Below, piece after piece: positions 47,971-59,055 of a stretch of DNA of 64,000 nt. This stretch comes from Dinochytrium kinnereticum (Eukaryota; Chytridiomycota; Chytridiomycetes; Chytridiales; Chytridiaceae). The notes beneath the pieces are model-generated. The model saw only the letters and a program-made list of their open reading frames with translations. It was not told the DNA's origin and ran no database searches. A program made the position numbers and the translations under genes. Numbering within the stretch: the first letter of the stretch is position 1; each line of letters opens with the position of its first letter. The DNA lies in the NCBI GenBank assembly GCA_027604005.1, contig JADGJT010000012.1, forward strand, positions 1 through 64,000, written 5' to 3'.

Positions 47971-49220
47971 ATGCTTTGGCCACTAACTCTGGCGATACTG
48001 CCATCCGTGATCACGGCCTATGTCATTTCAGACGCCAGGATTGATCGTTCAAAAGATGAAGCCAGGAATCTTGTGAACCTGCTCAGGGGAAACACCCCAT
48101 CATTGTCGCCAGAGAACAACAATGTCATGGTTTCATCCCCTCCCTCGAAACCTCACAGTGCAGGATTAAAGGCTGAAACATTCAAAACACAAAAGCCTGC
48201 ATCAGCCCCAAAGGTTTTTTTAAACGGTGACGGAAGGATACGCTCAAAGGTCAGGGCATCCTATCGACTAAACAACGACGGGTCTTCGGATCTCAAAGTG
48301 GGATGCCTGAAGGAGCCGGAACCTCACGGTCATAAAAACCGGATCTTGCCGCAGCTGCTTGCCACAACTGATGCTACACCGCAATCCTGCGGGCAGATGG
48401 CTAGAGAGAAAGGACTGGCTTACTATGGCATTCAGTATGGAGGGGTAATATTCCTCTCACAGCCACTTTAAAGTTCTCCCTTCTCCCTGCAATTCTCAGT
48501 CTAACCTCTACCATCTGAACAAAGGAATGCTGGGCAGACTCGAACCCTGCGTTCGCCTTCGGTGATAGAGGCGCACCCGCGGCGGAGTGTAGCCTCCCCT
48601 GCAAGGCTGACCCTAACCAGACTTGTGGAGGCAACTGGCGAATGGACACCTATGCTATTCCCAGTCTTGGTGGCTCAGTCTCCGGAGCTGCAGCTGGAGG
48701 TGGTGAAGCTTCTCCGCCAGGTCAACAAATGCAGCAGGAGCAGCATGGACAGGAGGGACAGCAAGAGCAGCAAGGCCAACATAGTGGAGACGAAGGAGCA
48801 GGCCAGCAGGTTGGAGATCAGCCATCACAGCAAGGAGGTGACCAGCAATGGCAGCAAGGTGGCGACCAGCCATCGCAGCAAGGAGGTGACCAGCAATGGC
48901 AGCAAGGAGGTGACCAGCAGGGGGGCGGACAAGAGCAGCAGTACCAGGATCAACCTCAAGGAGACGGGCAACAGCAGCAGCCCGCGACACAGCCCGAGGC
49001 ACAGCAGGGTGCAGCACCAACTGTAGAAGAGGCAGCACCAGCACCACAAGAGCAGGAGCCCCAGTCGGGGCCAGAAACAAGTGAAAAATGGGACCCAAGA
49101 ACGGAGTCAATGGTGGAGGTCCCGAAACCTAAACCGGATGAGCCGGAACCGGAGGAACAACAGCCTGAGGAGGAAGAGCCACCGTCTGAAGAATCAGAAT
49201 ACGGTGGTCCTCTAGCTTAA
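47971..49220 (+). CDS. Secreted single-WSC-domain protein with Gln-rich repeat tail
   Basis: Two exons, join(47971-48444, 48525-49220), give 389 aa. I start at MLWPLTLAILPSVITAYV, a signal peptide. A Ser/Pro/Lys-rich stalk precedes one WSC domain (about residues 110-195): VGCLKEPEPHGHKNRILP, YYGIQYGG, ECWADSNPAFAFG, CSLPCKADPNQTCGGNWRM. WSC domains carry conserved cysteines and bind wall glucans in the family. The intron falls exactly between YGG and ECWAD. The tail is Gln/Gly-rich with 16-residue repeats (PSQQGGDQQWQQGGDQ), then Pro/Glu-rich to the end. No transmembrane segment follows, so it is probably secreted or trapped in the wall. The neighbouring gene downstream is a paralogue with nine WSC domains. 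Confidence 0.88.
48819..48921 (+). repeat. 48-bp Gln/Gly-rich coding repeat
   Basis: Tandem units encoding PSQQGGDQQWQQGGDQ occur about twice, plus a partial copy, inside the WSC gene. The copies are almost identical at the DNA level, which suggests recent expansion. Confidence 0.7.
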
Positions 49221-50030
49221 TGGTTTTCTTAGCCTTGAAGATCTTTATCTCCCAGTTTTCTTTTAAGGTGTATGCATTCATTTGGATTGTTATCTTTACT
49301 GAAATAGAAACTATAATCTATATCTATAACTTACTGGACTACGTTTAAGTCGATACTTACGTCTGACATGTGCTCCAGTGTCCTTTGGTGGTGGTGCGAT
49401 GACGATAGATGGAGTGCGTACTCTTTCGCTGAACGTTTACTAACCATCTTCCTGAGGCTTAACATGCGATGCCCTCACACGGTTAAGTAGCTACAAAATC
49501 TCGTACATATGGCTGTGGCTGCCAACATTAGCACTACCGCGCAGAGCCTTTCTTACCAAAAAAAAAGGACGGTGTGATACTTTGATCACCCCACGACATC
49601 TCACACAAAGATGCATACTGCGTCGACCTGCATACAGCATTATTGTGTTTTAAGATATTAGCAGCCTCAAAAAGAAGAACCTCAGAGACGAGTCGAGGAA
49701 AGCACCTGGGACAATCTCTAGCCTATATGAAGGAATGGACAAGGCCCCCCACCCTTCAGGATATCTTGAGCTCTGCGTGCTCGGCTAAGTTTGCAGCCAG
49801 GCAGCACCAACGGAGAATGTAGAAAAAGACGAGTGTTGCCGGCTTTTTGTATATTTTGGCAGCGCCGTCTTCGTTCGTTCGAGACACACCTTCCAGCAAT
49901 TTATTGTCGGAGGCCGTGACATTCTTAGGAAAATGTGTCTCCCGCATGTCTCAGAGCAAAACCTCACCAATTCACCAAATCGCAACGAACCACTCCCACA
50001 ACTCGACTTGGAGCGGAGAGAGACCGTACC
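49221..50030. other. Spacer between the two WSC genes
   Basis: About 810 bp without a supported coding feature. It should contain the promoter of the nine-WSC gene. Confidence 0.3.
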
Positions 50031-53000
50031 ATGGAGCATCATTCTGAGGCCGTCGTCGGCTTCCGTTGGATGCCTGCGCTATTGCTGGCAATGCTGAGTA
50101 CTGCGTATCCTGCTTGCGGTGCACCTGCCTCTGACATCGCCGGCATGAACGCTTCTTCGGCCTCGCCATGGAATCTCTTCCCCAACAACCACGGGATGCA
50201 AGACATCCTTGTCGATGAAGTCGACACGGACGCAGAACTACCTTCGGCAGCTTCTGTGATTGTAGAAAGAAGATCTACAAACTTATTCTTTGACTTCATC
50301 AACGCCAGAGGAAGTTTGTCCCCGAAAGCTTTGACAAAGGACACAGAGAAGGACAACTCGGCCTCCATCCATCCAAACGATAAGAGCAAGACCTTCAAGG
50401 TTAGGCGCGTTGGTTGTTTGCGGGAGCCGTGGCCGAATGCGCATAGCAAGCGCATGCTTCCCGAGAAATTGGCGGAAAGTGGCTCCACCTTCAAAAGATG
50501 TGCTCGAGCCGCAAAGAAAAAGGGACTACGATTCTTTGGTGTTGAATATGGAGGGGTATGTTTCCTCCCTCCTCCTTATCGAAGCTCGGAACTTCATTCA
50601 TTGCCTTTTTTTTACAGGAATGCTTTGCCGGTTCAGACTTTGCATACGACGCTTCACATCATTTCGCAGAACAAGAGGAATGCGACTACAAATGCACCAA
50701 TGACGATACTCAGAATTGCGGCGGATTTTGGCGTCTTCAAGCATTTGCCATTCCGAGTCTCGGCCTTCCGCCAACACTCCCTTCTGGCCCGCCCTCAAAC
50801 GATTACGATTATGTCGGTTGCCTGAGGGAGCCTCTACCTAACTACTTTGAGCACCGCCTGCTTCAAAACTATCTTGGGGATAACTTTGATGCTGAGTCCT
50901 GTGGTATTTTAGCGGCATCGAAAGGATATGATTACTTTGGAGTGCAGTATGGAGGGGTATGCCTTATTTCGCAGTGTTTAATTATGGCTAACCATCGCAC
51001 ACATCTTTTATAGCAATGCTTTGCCGACAGCGACTTTCCCGACAACATTGAAAAACAATTTGGACATGAAAAAGATTGCCAGATGCCCTGCAAGAAGGAC
51101 GAGTCCCAGAAATGTGGTGGACACTGGCGACTTGCCGCCTATGTTGTGGGAGGAAAAGGCCTGGAGATACCAAAGGGTACGCCTGCTGATGATCCTTCCG
51201 ATAAGCCAAAGGAGGATGACTCCCCCGTCATGTATTATGGATGCATGAGGGAGCCGAAGGAAGATTTCTCTATTCGGCTTTTACCTAGCTACATTCAATA
51301 TCCTTCGACTATTGAGACATGTACTGCAATTGCAAAGAGCCATAATTTTCCTTACTTTGGATTGCAATATGGAGGGGTAAGCTTTCTTTTAAACCTTTCC
51401 CATTTCTTTTAACTCTGTCTTCTAACTTCGTTGAATTTCTAGGAATGCTGGGCAGCGCCTAAGTTTAATTCCGACCCGAACCCTCTCATTACGTCGGAGA
51501 GCGAGTGCAATATGGCTTGTAAAACCAATGGTGATCAGATGTGTGGAGCAGGCTTCCGTATGAACGTTTACGGTATCAAGGAGCTTGGCGCAAAGCCTCT
51601 TTCCGAGCTCGGCTCGGAGAACAGCTACAAAGTCATTGGATGTCTTCGCGAGTATCTTCCCCACTCTAATGAGAACAAACTTCTTGGAGAGAAACTAGGT
51701 GATAACGAAGACACCGAATCTTGTGCTGAAAAGGCCGAGGAGAGAAAGTTTGCATACTTTGGTTTGGAGAACGGTGGTGTAAGTTGACTTCAACCACTTT
51801 AATCACGACATACATCAAATTTTCCCTGCGGCTTACACTTTTATAGGAATGCTGGGCCGATAAGGAGATTGATGATGACGTTAGCAAGCAATTTGCATTC
51901 CAGGAAGACTGCGATATGTCTTGCGAAGTCGATAAGACTCAGAACTGTGGTGGCGAGCAACGTCTTATGGCCTACGCCTTCCCCAGTCTAGGTGCCAAGA
52001 TTCCAACTGGTGTACCGTCCGATGATCCTCCTCCAAAGCCAAAGCTCACATATAAGGAGAAATACGATTCGATTGGTTGTCTTAGAGAACCCGTGCCTCA
52101 CGCCAATGATAATAGGCTTCTGGAAAACTTCCTCGGATTCGGCCATGATATTGATAGTTGTGGAGAATTAGCGATTTCAAAAGGCTTTGTCTACTTCGGT
52201 GTCGAATATGGACAGGTATTGCTTTTAGGTTTCCAATCTGGTCTTCTGAACCTATGGTTCTTGTTTAGCAATGTTTTGCAGCAAACGAATTCTCCGACGA
52301 CGCCTCTGAGTATTTTGCTTTCGACAAAGACTGTGCCACGCCTTGTCTCAAGACCGCCAGTCAGATTTGCGGTGGAACTTGGCGGCTGTCCGCTTTCGCT
52401 GTCAAGGGGAAGGGAGTTCCGATACCTAAAGGAAAACCCGCGAATGATCCGGTTGACCCACCTGCAGGGAAGCCTATTAGCAAGCCTGCCGTTAACAAGT
52501 ATAAATATGTTGGTTGCATTCGTGAGCCGTTCCCGAACAACAATAATGACAGGATGTTTGAGAAGAAGATTGGGGATAAGATGGTTGCTGAAACGTGTTA
52601 TCAGAAAGCTTTGAGCATGAAGCTGCCATTCTTTGGTCTTGAGAATGGAGGAGTGAGTTTTTTGTGTTTATTTTCCGTAGCTGCTTATAATAATGCTATA
52701 ACTTCTGTTTATAAATAGACATGCTGGGCCGATATTGACTACCCCGATGATATTGGTAAGCACTTTGCAGAAGAAGAAGACTGCATGGCTGAGTGCAAAG
52801 CGGATCCGGAAGAAGATTGCGGCATGGCGTGGAGAGTTAGAACTTTTGCTATCCCTACACTCTTGGGGACAATGAAGATCCCAACTGGAACGCCTTCAAG
52901 TGATTTTGAACTCATTGGTTGTCTGAGGGAACCATTCCCCAATGCCGACAACAAGCGATTGCTTACCGAGAAGATTGGGTCCGGAAATGATAACCCAAGG

Positions 53001-54527
53001 GGCTGTGGTCAGAAAGCTGCTGACGCTGGGTACAAATTCTTTGGACTGGGCAACGGAGGGGTACGCAGTATTCTCTTTTCGGACAATCCTTAATTGATCC
53101 TGTTTTTAGCAATGCTACGGTGGGAATTCGTTTTCGACTGACGTTACAAAGCAGTTTGCTGCAAAGGAGGAGTGCAACATGCCTTGTAAATCAAGCCTGA
53201 AGGAAAGCTGCGGTGCCGCCTGGAGGCTTTCGGCTTACGCGATCCCCATCATGGGAGGAAAAGCGCCAACTGGCATACCAAGCAAAGATCCGACACCAAC
53301 AAAGCCTCCAGCTGCTCCTATTCCTAAGCTTCCAGCCCCTCCTTCTAAGCCTCCAGCCGCCCCGACTACTGATAACTTCAAATACGTCGGATGTCTTCGA
53401 GAACCGTTTCCGAATAAGCACAACGATAGGATGCTGGAGAAGAAGATTGGGGACAACACGGTTGCTGCATCTTGTTATAAACTTGCATTGGCGAAGAAAT
53501 TCCCGTTCTTTGGATTGGGCAATGGAGGGGTAATTTTTTTCTGGGCACCCTTCTTTCCTTACTGCCTTAGTTTATATCTGATGTTAATGTTTCATAATTC
53601 AATAGGAATGCTGGGCAGACGAAGACTTACCTGACGATGTCACCAAGCACTTCGCAAACGAGGACGATTGCACTATGGATTGTCGTGCAGATAGTAGCGA
53701 AGACTGCGGCATGGCGTGGAGACTTAGGACATTTGCTATCCCGTCATTGTTGGGGAATATGAAGATCCCGACCGGAACGCCTTCAAGCGATTTCAGTCAA
53801 ATAGGATGTCTTAGGGAGCCTTTCCCTAATGACAACAACAAGAGGCTACTTGGCCAGAAGCTTGGTAATGGAAATGACAATACAAGGGATTGCGGTCAAA
53901 GAGCTGCTGACAGTGGCTACAAATTCTTTGGATTGGGTGATGGAGGGGTAAGCTACCTTGCACATTATCCAGGAGAAGAATATTAACCCATTATTTTCTC
54001 AGCAATGCTACGCAGAGAACGTTTTCTCCATCGACGTAACGAAGCAATTTGCCGCAAAAGAGGACTGCAATATGCCCTGCCGCGCGAACAGTGAGGAGAA
54101 CTGTGGAGGTAAATGGAGGCTTATGGCTTATGCTATTCCTATCATGGGAGGTGTAGCACCGACTGGTACCCCTACGAAAGACCAGCCTGCACCCGTTGCA
54201 GCACCTCCTGCCCCGGTGACCGCAAAGGAGCCTGCTAAGGTTGTAAAGCCTGTTGTGCCGCCCAAGATTGCCTTGCCTGTAGTTCAACCCGCAGTGCAGC
54301 CCGCAGTTCAGCCCGCAGTGCAGCCTGCAGTGCAGCCTGCAGTTCAGCCTGCAGTTCAGCCCGCAGTTAAGCCTGCAGTTCAGCCCGCAGTGCAGCCTGT
54401 AGTTCAGCCTGCAGTTATGCCCGTGGCACAACCTGCTGTTCAAGCTGCCCCAGCGCCTGCTGCCGCTCAACCGGCTGCCGCTGCCACTGCACCGGCCGCG
54501 GCTGCACAGCCTGCGGTAAAACTTTGA
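50031..54527 (+). CDS. Secreted protein with nine WSC domains
   Basis: Ten exons, join(50031-50555, 50618-50956, 51014-51376, 51443-51778, 51847-52215, 52269-52652, 52719-53060, 53110-53529, 53606-53947, 54003-54527), give 1314 aa. A signal peptide (MPALLLAMLSTAYPACGAP region) is followed by a stalk and nine WSC domains from about residue 124. Each domain starts with a GCLREP-like motif, continues FFG-x-x-x-GG, then ECWAD/QCFA, and ends C-G-x-x-WR. All nine introns are phase 0 and lie at the same place in the domain, between the GG and E/Q/T-C residues. Domains 6-7 and 8-9 are near copies of each other as pairs, showing a recent two-domain duplication. Short Pro/Lys-rich linkers separate the domains. 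The C-terminus is a VQPA repeat tail. There is no transmembrane helix or GPI signal, so a wall-bound or secreted glucan-binding protein is likely. Confidence 0.93.
54285..54425 (+). repeat. VQPA-coding 12-bp tandem repeat
   Basis: About a dozen units of GTKCAGCCYGCA in tandem encode (V-Q-P-A)n in the tail of the nine-WSC protein, with scattered VKPA, VMPV and AQPA variants. A Pro-rich extended spacer of this type is common in wall proteins. Confidence 0.85.
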
Positions 54528-54966
54528 ACTCTGACATAATCTCGAGATCGCTGAGGATCTTATCCAATTTCAGAGGGTCGAAGGATACCCTTTCTCTTCT
54601 TTTTATTTTATGTGTTCAGCCGTTCTTTTGTTTCGTGCTATTATTTTTTCAGTGTGTTTTGTATACTATAGATTTTCTTTTGTTACCTTTTTTTTTTAAA
54701 ATGAAGAGATATTGGAAAAAAAGCTGTTTTCCAGCATTCACTTTTTGGTCTATTCCTTAAGAGAGATTTACATTACTTTTGCTGAATGCATGCTCTGGGA
54801 AACGGAAAAATCTCAAGCCGCAATAGATGCAGAGACGGGCAAATCATCTTAATGCAAATGCACCCGATTAACGACCACGGTACCTGCTGATGTCGTCCCT
54901 GTAGAGTACTGTAAAGGAAGGCTGTAGACAAAGGACCAGTGAAACCAAAATTTTTGGACCTGAACC
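54528..54966. other. Spacer before RHEB
   Basis: About 440 bp, T-rich after the WSC stop. No coding feature is supported. Confidence 0.3.
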
Positions 54967-55705
54967 ATGTCGAACCCGCCAAAGGTGCGAAAGATCGCAG
55001 TTTTGGGATCGAGAGCTGTCGGAAAGGTGAGGCCTTGCTAGCTCAATTGCTCTCAGGAAGCTAAACGGGCGCCAAGGGAGGGGATATGCCTTTTGCTTTC
55101 AACCAAATCCATTGTATCCTGGCTGGTTCTGATGTTTCAAGAGGAGATGAATTTTAAGAAGAGAACCAGCTGACACCCTCAATCGCCTTCTTCAAAACAT
55201 CTAGTCGTCGCTCGTGGTAAAGTTTGTCGAAGACCACTTTGCAGAGACCTACTACCCCACCATCGAAAATACCTTCACAAAGATCGTGCGCCACAGAAAC
55301 CAGGACTACGCCGCCGAGATTATTGACACCGCAGGGCAAGATGAGTTTAGTATCCTCAACTCCCGCCACGCACTAGGAATACACGGTTACGTTCTGGCTT
55401 ACTCGGTGGCCTCCCGCCAATCGTTTGAGATGACATCCGTGATTCGGGACAAGATTCTCAACCTTGCGGGAGTGGAGTGGGTCCCTATCGTACTAGTTGG
55501 AAACAAGACGGACCTGCAGGGACAGAGGCAGGTTGAGGAGGACGAAGGCAAGAAGCTGGCGGCAGAGTGGGGCGGTGCATTTGTTGAGACCAGCGCAAAG
55601 AACGGGACCAACGTCTCCAAGATCTTTGAAATGATGCTACAACAGATTGAGAAGCAAAATGGGGAGGCCGATGATAAAAAGGCGGATGGCTGCACCATTC
55701 TGTAA
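54967..55705 (+). CDS. RHEB: RHEB-family small GTPase
   Basis: Two exons, join(54967-55026, 55205-55705), give 186 aa, the family length. Motifs: P-loop GSRAVGKSSL, split by the intron after the Lys; switch I YYPTIENTFTK, which is distinctive for RHEB; DTAGQDEFS (RHEB usually has DTAGQDEYS); NKTDL; ETSAK; and a C-terminal CTIL farnesylation box. In the family RHEB is a lipid-anchored activator of TORC1 on endomembranes. The glycine at the Ras position 12 equivalent is replaced by Arg (GSRAVGK), as is usual for RHEB, fitting its low intrinsic GTPase activity. Confidence 0.96.
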
Positions 55706-56024
55706 CCGTTTCGTCTTTTTCTAGTTCGTACTTAACTTGCACTTCTGCCAAAGTAAAGGGCGCTCGTATGCGTTTGAGCCTTTAACTTTAACGACATGCT
55801 TTTCAAACAGTCACTATGCCCTCACATCCCTATTTTCGCGAATAAAAGCGGCATTTTTCTTTTTTTTTTTTTTCACCTCAATATTGAGCATCTCTCATAA
55901 CATTGCTGATATCACTCTACTGATTTATTAAACCCTTATACCGTCTGGCTTCTATTTCAAAGAGAAACGATAGCAAACTGAGCCAAAAGATCTTCCTATT
56001 TTGAAAGAAAGCTCTAGGAACCCA
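55706..56024. other. Convergent 3' spacer with poly(A) signal
   Basis: Spacer between RHEB (+) and the ERI1-TatD gene (-). AATAAA at 55841-55846 is a plausible RHEB poly(A) signal, followed by a T-run. Confidence 0.4.
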
Positions 56025-58140
56025 TTAAAGGCCAGTCCCTCCTAAACCAAATAACTTTGCGGCATTCTCTGTCGAACGCTTCCCAATCTCCTCCGTCGAA
56101 ACCCCATAGCAATCTGCGACTGCCTTAACAACATGGGGAAGCAGTGCCGGCTCGTTGACCCGTGGCAGAGGCTTGATATTCCTGGGCGTGAGATAAGGGC
56201 AGTCCGTCTCAACCAACAACCTATCCAACGGGATCTTGTTCACAATAGCAGCAAGCCCAGCACCTCTACCAGGCCTCAAATCAGCCACCCATCCAGTGAT
56301 TCCAATATGCAGACCCAAATCCAAGTAACTACTCAGAACTTCCTCAGATTCGCCAGTAAAGCAATGAATAACACCGCTGATTGAAGTCCGGTTAGGGTAT
56401 CGGGAAAGAGTAGCAGAAAGTATCTCAAGCGACTTCTCAAATGCGGAACGCTCATGAAGGAAAAGAGGGAGGCCAAGCTCAAAGGCTAAGTCACACTGTT
56501 GTTTGAACAAGATGACCTGGTCTTCAGGAGTGGAGAAGTTCCTGTCGAAATCAAGGCCACATTCTCCAACGGCTACGACAATATCTCGATTTTCAGATAT
56601 CAGCTTACGAAGATCGGCCATAATTTTCGGGTTCTTAAGGGCTTTGCCAGCATCATGGGGATGAACACCTTTAAGTTAAATAAGAAATCCGTACTTGGCA
56701 GGTAACAAAGAAAAGAGCGGACAAAAATCTTACCAACGGTGCAAGTCAATTTCGGGAACCTACTCGCAGCGTTTTCCATTGAATTAAAGGTCCTGCAGAG
56801 CCTGATTCCTTCCCTGCTCCCTTTTAGTGATGTCCCAGTCAACATGATATCAACCACGTGTGCTTCTGTCCTCGCCTTTTCTAAAACTTTATGAAGATCG
56901 GCTTCCGGGAAAGAATGATTATAAAGGTTGGCACCAATGTCGACAATGTTCCCGCAGAAGGGAAGCGGAGGAGGGGGAGCCTTTGCCTTGGGGGACTTCG
57001 TCTTCTTTTCAACAGGAGATGCCTTGTCAGGGGCAACGAGATGAATGTTTTTGGATAGGCCGTTTGCTTGATTAGAAGCGGTTGCGGTCATGTTAGCGCC
57101 AATGATTGACGTAGGGTTGAAGGCCCCCGATGAGGATTTCGATTGCGCGTTTTCCTTGAAGATAAAACCTTCCCTAATCATCACTCTCGCAATACTAGGC
57201 AAAGTATATAATAGGCCGTAAGTAAAGAGCGGATCAAAAGACCTATAAGTGCTTGCAGACAAACAAGAAACAAAATCAATAGCATACGCTGCAATATTCC
57301 TTGAATCATCAATACCACTATGATGATGTCCGACAAGCGGTAACCTGAGCACTTTCAGCATCTCCGCCATGCCGCACGCCTTCACTTTCTTGAATTGAGA
57401 GAAAGATCTCTTGATATTACACCACCTGGAAAGAAGGCTTGGTCTTGATGCAATGCCGCTGGCTGCCAACTGTACATCTAACATTTTTAGGAGATCCCAA
57501 TCCCCACAAGTTACAACAAGACAGTTTTGATTCGTGAGATGGTGAGTGGCGATGAATTTCTGCAACAAAGCTCATCTTGTTAAGGCGGGAAAAACAGAAC
57601 AGATTCGACGTAAAAAACCTCTGGATATCACTCACATTGAATTCATTCAGAACCTCTGGAAACGTCGGTGCGAGGTCAACCTGATCCTGCTTGATCCCAG
57701 TGAGCTTGTTGCAGAATTGCGAAAGCTTGGGGTGATGCACTGGTTTCACGTATGTATGAAACTCGGCAACAATCGGGCAATCTGGAGCTGATGTATCGAT
57801 ACAGACGAGCGGAAACTCGATAATCTCTTGAGGGTCGGGAGTGCGAGGCTCATCGCAAGTTGCCTCAAAATCTGGATCTCTTAGAGGGGAAGTTATTGAA
57901 AGCCGGAAGCTAACCCAAGATCGCCAAGTATCGGTAAGGCTGAGAAAGCAGAGAATTCGACATGGCTGTGGTGGTAATGAAGCGGGTGTAGTGTTTCTTG
58001 TTGATATGCCTGGATGTGTTGCTTTGAATTGAAGCAGTTAAGTGCAGAAATCTGGCAAATGTGTTCGAGGCAAAGCCACTGTTACTAGTGTGCAATAATG
58101 TGTTTGAGATGATTTGGTGAACAACACAGGTCTGAGCCAT
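56025..58140 (-). CDS. ERI1-like 3'-5' exonuclease fused to TatD nuclease
   Basis: Four exons (58140-57915, 57877-57636, 57559-56734, 56668-56025) give 645 aa; an internal start at 57963 would give 586 aa. The first half is an ERI1-type DEDDh exonuclease: DFEATCDEPRTPDPQEIIEF, LTGIKQDQVDLAPTFPEVL, TCGDWDLLKML and GHHHSGIDDSRNIA supply the catalytic acids and the His. ERI1 enzymes trim the 3' ends of small RNAs, histone mRNA and 5.8S rRNA. From about residue 360 a TatD metal-dependent hydrolase follows: IVDIGANLYNHSF, GVHPHDA, VAVGECGLDFDR, LPLFLHERSAF, GVIHCFTGES and LLVETDCPYLTPRN, all metal-ligand motifs. TatD proteins are DNases with 3'-5' activity. A linker rich in Lys, Pro and Ala joins the two. 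The long form has an Arg/Ser-rich, acid-free N-terminus resembling a mitochondrial signal. Confidence 0.88.
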
Positions 58141-59055
58141 CACTTCCAGCTTTGCCAGGTTTTCTCAAGATTCTGAATTGGGGGTAGAGGTTCTGGATGA
58201 AAAAGTAATTGGTTATTGTTTTCAATAAATATTAATTGTATGTGGTTGGGCCATATACAGAGCGAACAGAGTATTGCTAAATAAGAACCGCAGACTATTT
58301 GCCGCCACGTACTTAAGAAAGGCGATTCTATGTCATCACCATCAACAAAAGGACAATTAGAGATTCGGAAATGCACGATATAAACAAGTGTGTGAAGAAA
58401 GCATTGACGCTTCAAAGTTAGATGGTGAACCAAACTCGTTAAAGGAGTAAGACGCGGACTTAACGCCATCTTGGTGGCCAGCGTCCTAACATTTCGGGAA
58501 TGTCCGGCAGGTGCAGACGGCCTAACACAACTAACGGCGACCGCAGCATTGGTAGACAATATGAGAGCCATTGCCGATGATGGATTCCAGACAAACCAGC
58601 AGGTCGATGCCTCTGGCTTGTGGCACAAATAGTGACTTGAGGTTGAGGCAGAGCTATGATGCACGTGACTTGTGCAATCGCAATGTTATAATCCCAACCT
58701 CTGGAATACCTTTAGTGAGGGTGGTTTGATATTAGAGTCGGAGGTAGAGGAGAGGGTGGTTGAGACCGTTTCTCATTCACTATTTAGGTTGGAGTCTTGT
58801 TGGGAAATAGCTCATTCACGTTTGCGAATATGTTAACCTCATTTCCAATTAATGAAGGGAACATCGATTATCATAAATAGTATACATGATTGCCAGGATA
58901 TGGAGGAGCATGCAAGAGATATGTCAAGCAGGAGATATGAGAAAAACATATACTTGAACGAGGGCATCAATATGAACCACTCAATAAAAAGTCACGAGCC
59001 ATGCTCCAATTGAAATGAAGCTTGAGTATGATCAATTATCAATTACCATCGCTGC
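58141..59055. other. Upstream spacer of the ERI1-TatD gene
   Basis: About 0.9 kb. A minus-strand frame at 58140-58664 (174 codons) is open and contains MALILSTNAAVAVSCVRPSA, which could be mistaken for a targeting peptide, but the rest shows no motif. It overlaps the ERI1-TatD promoter and I do not accept it as a gene. Confidence 0.3.

Noticed and set aside
48655..49110. Long minus-strand frames in the WSC gene
   Set aside because: These are mirror frames of the Gln-rich repeats, made by codon repetition.
50540..53960. Regularly spaced GGAGGGGTA sequences, considered as a CRISPR-like or direct repeat array
   Set aside because: They are the 5' splice borders of the WSC domains, spaced by exon length, with coding sequence between.
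58140..58664. 174-codon minus-strand frame as a mitochondrial protein gene
   Set aside because: Apart from a leader-like start it shows no motif, and it occupies the promoter of the ERI1-TatD gene.
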